From NCBI GenBank assembly GCA_038503065.1, contig JBCAMK010000005.1, positions 2,464,781 through 2,528,780 on the forward strand: 64,000 nucleotides of DNA, given 5' to 3'. Both the position numbers and the translations under genes were made by a program. Below are positions 1-12,386 of the stretch, in pieces (within the stretch, counting starts at the first letter, position 1; every line of letters begins with the position of its first letter). The DNA comes from Paragyromitra xinjiangensis. Taxonomy: Eukaryota > Ascomycota > Pezizomycetes > Pezizales > Discinaceae. The notes below the pieces were generated by a model. It saw nothing but the letters and a program-made list of their open reading frames with translations, was not told where the DNA came from and did not search any database.

Positions 1-570
1 GTAACCGCTCGCTGGCGGGGTATTGGGTTTTCCCCGATGCGCCCGGAGCAGGTGTGGAAGCAGGTAGAACGTGTCATCACCATGCTGAGGGATAAAGAAG
101 CTGGCGAGCAGCATATAATCCACCACGTCGCCGCTGGTCTTGAAAAGATGCACCGAAAGTGTGTTGAACTGGCAAACTCGAGTAGTCCCTTTGATGATTC
201 CCGACTGTGGGATAATACATACCAAACAACACAACCCCACCACCCTCCGCATGTACAGCATGTTGATTCGAGGATGAGAGAAAGCATGCCTCAGTACCAG
301 ATGGCCCCAGGTGCACCTGTTCATGGCCAAAATCCTATTTATATTCATCAGCAACACCAGCAACATCACGGGTATCCCTCCCAGCCATCTCATATGGGCC
401 CTCCATCTGCCCCACTCTCTGCCCCCCCTTCTGCCCCACAATCGGCAGGAAGTACACCAGAGGCAATGTATTCCCAGGCGCTGGGACAGCAAATGTATGA
501 GGTCAATGGCCAGTACTTTCCCATCCATATGGGAATATTCGATTTTTTGTCACCGCAACTGCCATATTAG
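1..570 (+). CDS. 3' end of an unknown Gln/His/Pro-rich protein (partial)
   Basis: The frame is open from base 1 (V-T-A-R-W at the edge) to the TAG at 568-570, so the gene starts left of the window and about 189 C-terminal residues are visible. The first ~65 residues look like a folded helical tail (RPEQVWKQVERVITMLRDKE). The rest is low complexity: histidine, glutamine, proline and serine rich (HQQHQQHH, SAPLSAPPSAPQSAG). Such disordered tails are common in fungal transcription factors, but no DNA-binding domain is visible here, so I assign no function. The ATG at 37 is internal to the frame and need not be the start. Confidence 0.6.
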   Translation, partial: VTARWRGIGFSPMRPEQVWKQVERVITMLRDKEAGEQHIIHHVAAGLEKMHRKCVELANSSSPFDDSRLWDNTYQTTQPHHPPHVQHVDSRMRESMPQYQMAPGAPVHGQNPIYIHQQHQQHHGYPSQPSHMGPPSAPLSAPPSAPQSAGSTPEAMYSQALGQQMYEVNGQYFPIHMGIFDFLSPQLPY

Positions 571-3500
571 TTTTCAATTTTCAGCATATTAACAAGGGAG
601 GAGGTTTTTGTCTATAAATATTCTTTCGTGTCTGTAGTTATAAGCCGGGGTTTCTTGTCTTTTCTCTGTCGATTTTTTGTTGTTCGTAATCTGTAACTAT
701 ATGGGTGTGTTTGAGGAGTACCATCGACTTTATAGAGGGAGGGAAACAGAGGGGTGGAAAAATTAAAGGGTGGGGTGCGGAAAGTGGGGACAGGGGGCCC
801 AAATAAACAAATTATCAAATCAATATATCGATCTATTGATCGTGGGCGGGTAGCAGCCTCATATATTTGTACACATTACCAACACCAACCGTAAAGCGTC
901 ACAAGATCGTGAACCTCGGTATAACTGAGAGCGAGAAAACCGGGAAAAAGGACCATGGTTATATGCAGGCAAATGGGTTCTGGATTTGTAGCCTGTAGGC
1001 GCGCGGAAAGTGCACCGGAAGCCTCCCGAGAACCATATGATTGGGACATATGTGCGTAGGTGGTAGTATTCCAATAGTCTGGCACATCTCTGGAGAAAGT
1101 TTTGGGTTTTGTTGGGGGGGGAAGCCGTTGGACTGTGGATGCTGTACTTATTCTACCATTTCCAGGCAGGTAGATGGCGGATAGATGTGCGAGGAACCTG
1201 GGCAATGTTGGAATCTCGGGAAAATAACCGACATGTGCGGCGTCTGGGGTTCTGGGGGATTTGCGCTCACAATCCACTCGCAGGAGGTTATTGTGATAGG
1301 TATCCTGTGGTGCATCCTGCTGTTTGATGCGTTCTGTCGCCCATGTGTTCTCCTATTCTGACTCTTACTGTCGACTCTCAATGAAGACTCTGTGGGTATA
1401 TTGGCCTTGACGTAATAACTGTCAATGTTTTTTTTTCTCTCTCCTCGATTACGATATCGCGGCATGACGAAACGAGAGCCGCATGGTGGGGCATGTCGGC
1501 ATTCTCTCCATTGCCAGAATTTTCCACTGTTTCCAGTTCTTAGCGTTGTTCATTCCGGGGAACAGCGCGTGGGGCCGTGCCTACATGTAAGTTTAGGCAG
1601 CTTCCGAACTACCCTGCAGACAGCTGGCTGAATTGAGTAGAGGACTCTATTGGAGAGGTGTTGTAGACCTGTGCATTTGAGTGGATGGGGGCGGCTGGGA
1701 AGAAATTATTAGGGGAGTGTAGGAGTTTAGGGATGATTAGATGTGGTTGGGTGTTGCTTGTTCTGTCGTCGCCAAGATGGGACGGGACGTGGGGGTGTTT
1801 GTTTCTGTTCTGTGGAACATCGTGAAACATCGTGAAACATCACGAATCGTCACTCGTGTGTGTTGATTGGATCGCAACGAGGAGGTGGGAGGGGTTGAAA
1901 GATAGGCTCCCTTGCTGCTGTTGGTCAACCTTTTACCTCCCGCGATAGGAGGAATGGGTTGGTTATATAGAGTAGCGGTGGGACAGGTCATGAGGCTTTT
2001 TGGCCCGTAGGAATACTCGTATTCTTCGTACCCTGCTTGACTGCGGGAATAACGTTACGGTGACATGTCCAATATAAGTTATGTTGGGATAAATAAAGTC
2101 TAAAAGCACTCAAATGGGGCTGGGAGAAATAGTTTTAAGTTCACCAGGTCCTCTGTGTTAGTCAATGGGGCCATTTCCTTAAAAATTCCTTATCTTTACC
2201 GACAAGTCTTTTATCTTCAACAATAAGCTGATAAGCATCTCTATTAGTTTATTATCTGTTAGCGTATACCATCACTAATAATTTTTCTTATAACTCAAGG
2301 GGCAATTGACCTCTCGCTTCCCTTCTCCGAACCGTAGATCGTTCCATCATGCGCTACAAGCGTCAGTGATCGAGGATCTGTTGAGGGATCAATCTTCCTA
2401 ACCTGGCAGATGTAACAGCAGCACCCAGGTTTGTACAATAGGACAACCCAAACTTTCCCAGTTTACGGATGAGTTCTCGCAAAAAACCCCACAAGGTACC
2501 ACTTGATCTTCTATTCTCGGCAATGGTGCTCTTAACCCATTCTTGGCATTCCTGTTGCATTTTGGAGCACCTTCAGTCACTGAGCGGCGTTATCATTTGT
2601 TCTAGATGTGTTGTCCCTAGGGTTTTTTTTGGGTTGTCGAAATCTGGGTTTATCATATTAAAGTCGTTTCTCAATATTGTAGGGTGGGCCTTGGTGCTTG
2701 CTATCGCGGTTCGGAGCATACTATTTGGTGTTTCCATTCTTTCTGTCTCTAGGCTCCTTTCCATATATATCGTTCATCTCGATCCATTCTCGTTACCATT
2801 TTCAAAAACGTTCAAGCTCGCCGATACTTTCGATAGCTGAAACTTCGATTCAGCTTCCTGTCTAGCACAGTGAGATAGAGTGTTTATTCCCTAGACTGGT
2901 AGCGTGCCTCTATAGACAGAGCACGTATACTATTATACAAAAATTCCTCAACCTTGTTTCTGACGTCCTCCTCGCTAGGGTCTACTAGAGCCTACTATCG
3001 ATACCCGATTAGGAAGCTCATTTCTAATAACACGATACTGGGGTTTTACCGAGTGATAATTCATGACTAGGTTATCGACTATGAAGGCAAGCCCTTCCTA
3101 ATTTTAAGCATTAGGAGAACTTCTCCAAACCATGACCTATCTAGCTAGTCCGGGTAGCTATAGTAGTGGTTATTATAGGTGAATCCTATAAATGAATCAC
3201 TCTTTCGCCTTTCTCGTCCTAAGAAAAATGGCTTAGCCACCCCTAGCCTAAAAGCTCTACATATATCCCTTGGAGAGGTTCCGTTTAAAAGACCATATGG
3301 TGTTTGTAATTTAGTAGATCTGTGGTGAAATGTTGGGTTATTTTTATTTGTGATATTACTATGCTTTCGTTCTAGGAAATACTTTGAAACAAACGAAGGC
3401 ACCTTCAATGCTCATACAGGAACTCTCCAAAAAAATTGCCTAAGAAAAATCCTAATTTGATAACGACAATCCTAACACACCCGTGAGACATCTGTGTGAA

Positions 3501-3643
3501 CCGTTTCTGATGGCATCTGATCTAGGAGCATATTTGCAATACCGTGAGTGAAACAAACATTTCTAAACGTCGCGATAACCCTAATATCATTAACAGGCAT
3601 TTAATAAGAGCCATCGGCGGATGTCCTACCTCAATCTTTTGCC
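571..3643. other. Gene-poor region, no supported gene
   Basis: Begins with the 3' flank of the left-edge gene. A short tandem run of AACATCGTGA-like units lies near 1816-1840. From about 2340 to 3600 only short interrupted reading frames occur on both strands. The minus-strand fragments around 2363-2764 look protein-like but are broken by stops and frame changes, so this may be a decayed gene of unknown family. I see no RNA gene or complete mobile element. Confidence 0.4.
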
Positions 3644-6211
3644 TCATATAAACTCAGAGTCACGGTTGCTGTATAGCCCTAAAACCCTCTTCCATTCCAG
3701 CTCGGACTTTTTTAGCGGAAACCTTCGTTTCTCCGGGATTTGTCGTTGTGATGGATTAGATTTACCCGGACTCGGACGCGAAAGTCCCAGGCAAACTAAG
3801 GGCAAATCATTTTTATTCTTAGATGGGTTCGGATTTTTATGCCCGATACATATATACTTCGTTCCCCTCCTTGCGTCCAAACAAACGAGTGCATGGCCCT
3901 GCAATGATGCAACTTTGAGCATGATCAAACCGCTCAGGAGCATCGTCCACATGGTTAGAGGTACGTCGATGGAAAATCCATCGTCAGCTTTGCGTGTAAA
4001 GGCAGAGTTGAAAGGGCCTCTGGTATTGAGAATCGTTGTGCTTTCGTCATGTAGTAGTTTTGCGAGGATAAGCTGTGCATTGATACCGGTGACAGCCTGG
4101 AGCTCGCTCACGCTGCGGCATTGTACCCGGCGGAGTAGAAAGTCACGCCACGGCCATTCTTGCACCAGAAGGCTTTTACAAACCAGTATAGCGAATGCTG
4201 CGAGAATCCAACAGTATGTTGTGATGCTAAAAGGATCCACACCAGGCAGTCGGTTGCGGATGGTGAAACCTATCGCCAAACCGCCGAGTACGAGGATCGC
4301 ACCGATCGTGGTGACTACCCATACATAAAATCCACATTTGACAATCACTACTTTCTCGTCGAAGATCCACTCGTTCATAGTCCTGTTCGCCTCCCTAATT
4401 TTGGCCGCGTTGGCTTGTGTAGTTTGCGCTGCAGTTGAGATTGAGCTGTTTTCGTTCGAACCTGTCGACATATCGATATATGTGACGCCGGTTCGTAGTA
4501 TCTCTGCTAGTTTGGGCCCGGAGAGGAGCTTGTCTCGGTTCATCAATCCGCGCGACAGAGATGAAACATTTACGTCCGTTTTTACTGTGGCCTCAAACTC
4601 GCTCGTAAACATGCGAAAGAATGCCTTAAAATTGCTTTCGGCATACAGGAGGATGTCATGAGCGGTCAAGGTTGATGTAAGGGAGGCCACTTGGATGAAG
4701 TCTTGCAGGTTGGATACTATGACTGGACTGGTCAACAGAAGTGGGATCATTACTGTGACGATATCTTCCATTGTGCAAAGGGTTAGGAAACGGTCAGAGC
4801 GGTTGGCATATGAGGAGTCCAGATGATTTGATGAGGACGGCTTGCGTGAGCCCCCAATTGAACTGGTTTCGTCTAGATTGCCCTGGTAAGACCAGCGGAC
4901 CTTTGTCTGCAGACTTAAGCCCGGGGGTGGGTAGTTCTGACACGTACTTCTCTGGGTGTCATCGATTTCCTGGATTGTTTGGTTCAATATAGAAAACGCA
5001 GCGTGTGCCAAATTTAGGCGGGCTGGGTCGGAAGATGCCATGAACTCTCCATCTCGTTCTTGAAAGAGTAATGTCTTGAACCCTTCAGCAAATCCAGTCT
5101 CATACACGACGGAACAAATCTCGTAAGAAGTGATTGGTCGCCCAGAGTTGTTATAGTTCTGGTTGATCACCGAGCTCAGTATATATCCTATAATCCTATG
5201 GATATATGTTCGAAACACCACCTGGTGAAGAAAGTAGATATGCTTGGTTCCTTCGGCATCCGACTCGATTCCTCCGGTTCCATCGTCCGAAGCGAATGGC
5301 AAGGCTTGGTCACTTGGTCCAAGCTTTTCCTCACTCTCCTTCACCTCCCGAGGTATTTGCGGTATCAAAACACTCAATGATAGAGAAGCGAAGGCTGGAA
5401 GGTTTTCTGAGACCACTTTGACTTTCGTTGCCCACTTAGCCAGGGTAGCAAGGCTACTATTTACCCATAGCTTCCCGTGAGCTGATTGAACGATCAACCT
5501 CGCGATAACAGCTGTGATATAGTCGACGAGGGCGAAATAGGCTATTAGATATCTGTTGTTGGGGGCTTCATTCGGAGTTGCATTGTCCTTGGCTTCGGAT
5601 TCGAGGCTTATCAATTTTCTCTGGGCTCTCTGGAATTGTTTCTCTTCGTGAAGACCCTTGCAATGAACTAGAGTAAGAAGCTCATTGTCGTATTTCCATA
5701 TCGTTGACGCTTCAGAGATCCGCTTTGCTATGGAAGATAGATCGGTATATCCATCTTTGGAGCTCTCTTTCAGAATTTCTTGCCCCAAAAACCGCAAAAT
5801 AGTTTCTGGGCTATTCACGACATTGACCAGTCTCTCGACTTCCCTTTTCCAAAGGGTTTCTGCTTGTTCCTTAGTGACGCTATAAGTTTCTAGGTCGTCG
5901 AACTTCGGCTGATCGCTCGCCTTAGTGTTTAGGTGTGGTGTTGAAAATTGCTTGTGGAGGAGGACCGCCTCGAGGACCTCGTCTATATCAGCCTTTACCC
6001 ACGTATCTCGAGGGACAGTTGTTCCCTCGTCCTCCTCCGTTAGTTGTTTTGCTGCATTCGGTGTTTGGTGGGCGAGATGGGCGTCAATGTGACTCCTGAG
6101 CTTTCTGATCTTGGTAGATAACCCTGCGGGGGGATCAAGAGGCGGCGGCGGCGGAGGAGGTTGTAGACCTTGCTGTGGCTGTGGTATCTGGGAGGAGCTA
6201 TACGATGCCAT
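3644..6211 (-). CDS. Uncharacterised fungal membrane protein with proline-rich N-terminus (855 aa)
   Basis: Single uninterrupted frame from an ATG at 6211. Residues 10-30 are a polyproline segment (PPPPPPPLDPP). The middle 600 residues are mostly helical and soluble-looking, with no motif I can name. In the C-terminal third there are two clear hydrophobic segments, one around VWVVTTIGAILVLGGLAIGF and one around CWILAAFAILVCK, and a third near MWTMLLSGLIMLKVA, so it is probably membrane anchored. Large single-exon proteins with this tail occur in many ascomycetes as hypotheticals. It is divergently arranged with the AAA ATPase that starts 777 bp away. Function is unknown. Confidence 0.7.
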   Translation of the reverse strand: MASYSSSQIPQPQQGLQPPPPPPPLDPPAGLSTKIRKLRSHIDAHLAHQTPNAAKQLTEEDEGTTVPRDTWVKADIDEVLEAVLLHKQFSTPHLNTKASDQPKFDDLETYSVTKEQAETLWKREVERLVNVVNSPETILRFLGQEILKESSKDGYTDLSSIAKRISEASTIWKYDNELLTLVHCKGLHEEKQFQRAQRKLISLESEAKDNATPNEAPNNRYLIAYFALVDYITAVIARLIVQSAHGKLWVNSSLATLAKWATKVKVVSENLPAFASLSLSVLIPQIPREVKESEEKLGPSDQALPFASDDGTGGIESDAEGTKHIYFLHQVVFRTYIHRIIGYILSSVINQNYNNSGRPITSYEICSVVYETGFAEGFKTLLFQERDGEFMASSDPARLNLAHAAFSILNQTIQEIDDTQRSTCQNYPPPGLSLQTKVRWSYQGNLDETSSIGGSRKPSSSNHLDSSYANRSDRFLTLCTMEDIVTVMIPLLLTSPVIVSNLQDFIQVASLTSTLTAHDILLYAESNFKAFFRMFTSEFEATVKTDVNVSSLSRGLMNRDKLLSGPKLAEILRTGVTYIDMSTGSNENSSISTAAQTTQANAAKIREANRTMNEWIFDEKVVIVKCGFYVWVVTTIGAILVLGGLAIGFTIRNRLPGVDPFSITTYCWILAAFAILVCKSLLVQEWPWRDFLLRRVQCRSVSELQAVTGINAQLILAKLLHDESTTILNTRGPFNSAFTRKADDGFSIDVPLTMWTMLLSGLIMLKVASLQGHALVCLDARRGTKYICIGHKNPNPSKNKNDLPLVCLGLSRPSPGKSNPSQRQIPEKRRFPLKKSELEWKRVLGLYSNRDSEFI

Positions 6212-6988
6212 GGTGAACTAGACAGAACTTGTAAGCTTAATCAGGGCGAAATGTTGGGCATGGGGTGTCAATACTATTTTCGTCTCGTTTACGGCGTGGA
6301 CAGGCCAAATGCAGTAGCTCGAGGATGCCCCGACGGCGGCGATGTGTGACGGGAATTTATGGACTTTGAATTTGGAAGTATTCCAAGTGGGGATGTAAAA
6401 CTATTTGTTCAACTTCACATCTCTCTGTACTACATGCAGATCATGTCTTCGTGGGTGACCTAGTATTTTGTTCCAGCTGTTTGAATCAAGACATCGCCGA
6501 CCTATCGATTGTGAAACCGTGTGAGAGCTTCGCCGTAGATGTGCATAACACGTCAACGCAGCGGAGATTTCGTCCTGCATCCGAATAGAGCTCCCGACAA
6601 GCATTGCCAATGAAAATAGAAGTACCACATAGCCATAGTCCGGTAAAAATGCTGACCCCCCTGGTCGCTGTGGCTCGGCTGGGGATTATGTATGATCTGC
6701 TGAATGCCGACAGTGTAGGCTTGGGTCTTGGTTGGGCTGTGAAGAGTTATACTCAAGTTTTTGGTTCTCTGGGTTCAATATATCATACCTACTGTATCTA
6801 GTTAGTGGTCTCAGTTTTGCTTACTACATTGCAGAATAACCAGTAAAAAGACTCGGTCCGGACAGGGGGGTCAGCTTCACCGGACTATGGGCGTAAGGCG
6901 TTCGTTGACAGTTTTCCGACAGTCAAATAGTCATTTAATTCTATTAAAACCCATCAATTTCCGAATTTGAGTGATCGCCGAAGTCGAG
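6212..6988. promoter_or_regulatory. Divergent intergenic region between the membrane protein and the AAA ATPase
   Basis: 777 bp separate the two start codons, so both promoters must lie here. It holds only short frames on both strands. I cannot name a specific binding site. Confidence 0.4.
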
Positions 6989-9359
6989 ATGTCAACGGGT
7001 CCTGAGTTCTATCGGCAGACTCTGCATCCCTCAACAGCTACCAGCCCTGATGGCAGCCAGAAGGAGAAGCGCGAAGTCGCCCTGGCAACAAAATGTGAAC
7101 TTCAAGATGTCACGGAACTCCGAGATTTTCGGGGGCAGGATCGTGAAGTTTGCCTCACTAGTCATTATTTCCTTCAAATAGGGTCTAAGCGAAACCGAGG
7201 CGCTTTTGGAGAGTACTCAGTCATTTTGCGTAGGACTATCAGGAAGGAATCACCCAATATAACGGAAATCACGTTCGAGATTCAGTCTGAGAGCTTGCGA
7301 AAGGAGTTCCGCGAGTTGGTTACGGACTCAGCTGCCGGTATCGTGGACCTCGCAGCCGACCCTATCATGATCGAACAACCATTTAAGCTTTTATTTCACT
7401 CTCGAGACAAAATTCGAAATTACGCAAATAAGTCACCAGAGCTTACGAAAGAAATGAAACTAGTTGCGGACTTCCTCGAGGACAACGAGGAACTCCGGGA
7501 GACCCAGAAGATGTACGAGCAGCTCTGGCCACGTAAAAAGATTAACTACCCATTGCTGTGGACAATCTATCGACCGGGTGAACTTGTTGTCTTGAGTGTC
7601 CGTGGAATCACAGAACTTTGGCTGTTCCAACGCGCCTTCGAGACTTGTGACTCCGACGGTAACCGATTATGGGCAGTTTGCGGACGCGGAATCGACTATG
7701 ACGGCACCCGTCTCGGATTAGTCGAGAGACGAATGGATATTCCGATATTTGCTGGGATTATTGATATTGAATCGCTATCAGTTATCCCCCTCGATGCTTA
7801 TCCGGAGAAATATAGAGAAGAGCTCAAGAAAAGGATGACTGATAGAGGCAAGCAGTTTGAGCAGCTGCTTGCTTCTCGGCATTGTTCGTACGAGGGCCCA
7901 GTGTGGGTACCAAGTCCCAAAAAGAACCAACAGCCTAGTATGATACCAGGATTACAGGTAATTAAGGTTCACTTTCAGATTTGGATCTTTTTGTAACGTA
8001 ATATAAGGTAAACGAACGGGTCATGGTCGACTATGTTAGCTTTCTAGACAAGCACCAACATCATCGTCCAAGCCTTCTTCCGAAACCTAGAAAGCCTGCT
8101 GCGGGCATCTCCATTGGCAGCACGCAGGAATCAATTGCAACTCTTATGCTCCCGGATAGCATAGCTTCAGAGCCTTCGTCTCCTCTCGCTTCGGTCAACT
8201 CAGCTGCCACAAAACCGACGGTTAAAGATGAGAATTCTCTGACAAATGACGAATACCTTCTCTGCCCCGCGCGTATACCGGGATTTTCTTTAGGCCAAAA
8301 GGAGTGGGGATATTTTCTAATCGAGGGATTGAAGGAAGTACAGTGGAGGGAAGGAGCGTTTGACTTGCTAGAGATGGACGAGCGCAAGAAAAATCTTGTT
8401 AGAGCTTTAATACAGGGGCACAAACAGTATGGGACTGACGATAATGATACCTTTGATGACATCGTGAAAGGGAAAGGGAATGGTTTGGTTTTCATGTTGC
8501 ACGGCCCGCCTGGGCTTGGAAAGACATTAATGGCTGGTAAGTTTGATTTGGCCCTAGCTCCCAACGCTACCTGTTTGAGTGAAAACGCAATCTTTCCAGA
8601 CATCTCTTCTTCAGCCCGTAGGATTTTGTGCTAACACCTATTGCATAGAGAGTATTTCGGAACATTCAAAACGCCCTTTATATCAAATATCAAGCGGGGA
8701 ACTCACTACTAACGTCCCGACCATGGAAAGGGCCATCAAAAGTATCTTCAAACATGGCCGGAAGTGGAACGCTATTGTTTTGCTGGATGAAGCGGATGTT
8801 TTGATGTCAGATAGAAACGAGGGTAACCTTGAAAGCAATACAATGGTTTCAGGTACGTAATTGCACGACAATTTAGTGGAATGAATATTTAACCCGAGTA
8901 GTTTTCCTTCGCCTAATCGAATATTATGAAGGGATCCTATTTCTCACGACCAACAGGCCAACCCACTTTGATGAGGCCATCTATAACCGCGTTCACTTAA
9001 CACTGGCCTTCGAAGCGCTGACGCCAGCCGTCAGACAGCGAATCTGGAGGAATATACTTAACCAGAACTTTAAATCGCCGAACAAACTACCCGAATCTTG
9101 GACCGAAGACATTTTCAAGGTTCTCGGAAATTTTGATGTTAACGGACGCACTATCAAAAATTTGCTGCGGACGGCTAGTTGCTACGCCCATTCTGAAGGA
9201 AAGCCTTTGGGAGTCGAATATTTGAACGAGGTCATGCAGGTCAACCTCGCGGCCGATGTGAAGAAATCTAGCGAGTTTATGAAGCATTTGGATCTTCTTG
9301 ATCAGGAGGTTAAAAAGCTGCAAGGCGGCATGGCTGCTAAGACGACAGGGTTAGGGTGA
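6989..9359 (+). CDS. AAA+ ATPase with fungal DUF7025-type N-terminal region (719 aa)
   Basis: Exons 6989-7957, 8008-8536, 8649-8852 and 8902-9359 join in frame. Introns are 50, 112 and 49 bp with GT..AG ends, and GCTAAC lies just upstream of the second acceptor. The N-terminal half resembles the DUF7025 region that precedes AAA domains in a large fungal family (NYPLLWTIYRPGELV, then GRGIDYDG). Walker A is GPPGLGKT near residue 489, Walker B is IVLLDEAD near 541, and sensor-1/arginine region is FLTTNRPTHFDEAIYNR. The family is nucleotide-driven and mostly uncharacterised; a substrate cannot be inferred. I chose the ATG at 6989 because the upstream in-frame codons start with GTG. All key residues are intact. 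Confidence 0.88.
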
Positions 9360-12300
9360 AGCCTGTGCATGTTAATCTTTATTATAAAAAGAACCATATC
9401 TTCCACATAGTGTAGGCTACCGCGGGAAGAATTTTCTGACATTGACATTCCTTCTAGCCAAATTTTGCTGCCCAGAGTTTTACACGGCGAAAACGCTGTA
9501 GTGCTTGATCGATCGCGTTGATAGCTTTGGAGAGGGCAGGTGGAGGAACAAGATCAATAAACTCATCAATGTGAAACCTACTCTAGAGTCAGCAGATCGA
9601 GTAAAGGTTACTCAATTAAGGAGGGAAATGTGCACTCATTCATTCCCTTGCTTTCTGGTTTAAATCATGGAGGGTGACCGAGATGCCTTAAGGCTTTTCT
9701 TCCAGCTTCAGGCATGTCGACTATGTAGTTCTACGATCGCCACGTGATGTCTCTTACAAGCGGTTTAACCTATCGCGTGGCGATAACGGGGCTCGGCGAC
9801 ATGAGCAATGGAGCGAAGTGCAACTTAGAAGGTCGAAAGTAGATTGATTTGTGGGGTCGTAGTGGGCGGGCTTACGGGGGAATATGTCTGCTGGAGAGCG
9901 GGGTGGAAGTGAAGCTTGTTTTGCTCATGATGGTGCGTATTGGGCCTGTTCCCCAGGGTCTTGGCTATATCCATGACGATTGTGTCCGCGGAGGGAAGCA
10001 AAAGCGTATCTTCTGATTGATGGCTGGTGATTGATGATTTGCTTTTCAGTCATCCCAAAGGAATAACAAGTCTTCTTAAATAGGTATCTGTGATCGATAT
10101 TCGGGGGAGGTTGGGGAAAGCGGGATAGAAGCGAGCTAACAAGCTCTACATCATTCCTGCCCTTCCCTAAGAGAAAATCGTTGAATCACGAGCCACAGAG
10201 AGTGCCTACCTATAACGTTAACAGAATCGCTCAATAAGACATATGACAGCTGCAGTGTCGGATTATATCTAATCAGCTTATATGGTAACTAAGATCCTCC
10301 TCCAAGCCCCAAGCCATATAATCCTAACCAATGGAATGGCCTGTAGACGAAGATATACGTACCTTGTCTGTCTTGGCAGTTGGTAAAATCTCGGGAATGG
10401 CTAAAGCGTCGATAGTACAGCTAGGGAGCTATGTTTGTGTCAACGCCCACTGAGGATTTTGGGTCATTCTGTCTTGATTATATGTATTGAGCTTTTTTCC
10501 TAGGCGCGCTTCAGGATTTTTACTGTGCCTATTATAATAGTATCCGCGGGAGAATCATTGGTCGGGTTTAGCATACCCCCGAGCGACGGTAGATGATAGG
10601 CGGCTATAATTACGATTAGAGTTGGGTTTTCGGGATAGGTCCAGGGGGTTTTCCCTTATAAATTCCATTATAGTAATCTCACACGCAGGGCAGTAACTAC
10701 ATGTATATCAAACTCTAGGACTCATCATAGAAAACTTCCTGATATGGAAATTCTATTGTCAGATTTCCCTATATACTCAATTTCAGGCTTCAACCATCAC
10801 CAGTAATTGTTAATGGAAACAAACTATCGATCGTATGGAGGTTAAAACTACAATGAGGAGGTCTCTGGGCCGACGCATATCACTGCCTACTTACCAGAGA
10901 AATTCTAGGATAAATCCGAGGTGCCTGAAATGCGAGTTAGAATATTAATCGGCCTAATTCTATTCAGTTAGCTCTGAAGTGCAGTTTGCACTAGAATTGA
11001 CTCAGCCAAGCTTCAAGTTTACGGAGTCATCCATCTAACCATATTTATAAGATAGCGTCGGTTGTAGTATTGGCTCCGGCAATTACATTCGTTCGGAACA
11101 ACCTCGGTCTTTATAACCTACGAGGGGGACATCGATTGGGAGACCTGGGCGCTGGAACAGAAAAGTCACAACAGATATGGGGAGTGAAGGTTAAATAGAG
11201 TCATTAGGTTACTATGAAAGGAGGCCAGACAAGAAGCGACGGGGTTCCTGTGGGAAACACGATTGCCGTTACCTTCTCAACCTGTGCCTTTAGATCCATA
11301 ACTGTACAAGAGCCTCTGGATTGATATGATCTAGGCTTCCTATGTACAAAGGTTTTTCAGTTTTACTACGGATATGCCTACCCGTAGACGAATCGATGGT
11401 ATCATGCCACTGAAACACCTGAAGATATTCTCGAGTTTCGAAAGTAAGTTGAACTAAGCTCCGCTAATCGATTACTCGCCAGAAACTTATATTACCTCAA
11501 ACAATTAAAAGCACTAATGCTAATTCCATTATTTGAGGTTCTTTGGTTCGCGGTTCAGGATCGCCATAACCTGATAGGTTGGATACGAAAATGAATTTAC
11601 TGCTACTACTCGCGGTTCAGGACTGGGTTAGGGGTGGACACCTAGATATGGAAACAACCTAGGCTTAACCTACTTCAAACACTCACAGCTATTACTTCTT
11701 AGGTTTGAGACTTAGGAAAACATTAGTTTCATTTAGGATCATTGACTTGAATCCTTTTTGGGGCGTGCCGTTCTTCTAGAAGCATAACCGGTCACCCGTG
11801 CTTACGTAAATGATTACGTAGCTCCAATATGTCCCTCAGCTGAACGCGCAGGAGGGGGTTTCAGGCTGTGGCTGGTTTCCCTATCGTCCAAACAGAGTTT
11901 ACCACATATTGAGCAATCGTCGTGTGCCAGGAGGCGGGGTTCAGGTGAATTATGATGTGGGACATCTCAAGGCTATCTTCTCTCTGTACAGTTGCGTCCA
12001 ACAAGTTCTTGCGGTTTTTGAGGTACCATGATGCAACACTAAGGCACTACGAGCCCCACAGCACAACACCCCCAAATCCAGGAGGCTTCCCACAACTGAA
12101 CTTTAACCATGCCAGTACAATAAAGGACATACTGTTAATGCTTTAAACAATAATGGCGAAACATGATGCTTTCTTTTTTGTTGAATAGTAAAAATTTTCA
12201 TTGAGTGGTTCATGGCATCTGGTTGCATCATGGTACTTCAAAAACCGCAAGAACTTGTTGGACGCAACTGTACCAGCACGGGCAGTGCAAAACAAGGCTG

Positions 12301-12386
12301 GAACAGTGAAAATACCGCGGATCCCCAGTTCCAACTTCCTCAGGGACGTTAGTATCGACGCTTCACCGAATATTTGAGTTATCGCC
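9360..12386. other. Long AT-rich gene-poor stretch
   Basis: Nearly 2.6 kb (9360-11950) has no reading frame above about 60 codons in any frame, unusual even for intergenic DNA and consistent with a heavily mutated old repeat. The only structure I can define is the inverted repeat at 11985-12273, listed separately. The last 110 bp are the presumed promoter of the ankyrin gene. Confidence 0.5.
11985..12273. repeat. Imperfect inverted repeat, ~52-bp arms, ~184-bp loop
   Basis: The left arm 11986-12037 is the reverse complement of 12222-12273 with one mismatch (a C/T transition within GGTACC/GGTACT). The arms contain AACAAGTTCTTGCGG and its complement. It accounts for the two small frames seen here on opposite strands. 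It could be a foldback element or a hairpin left by a palindromic duplication. No clear target-site duplication is seen, so mobility is not shown. Confidence 0.75.

Noticed and set aside
2363..2840. Gene on either strand near 2.5 kb
   Set aside because: Minus-strand pieces are interrupted by several stops, and the plus-strand frame is their shadow with no domain.
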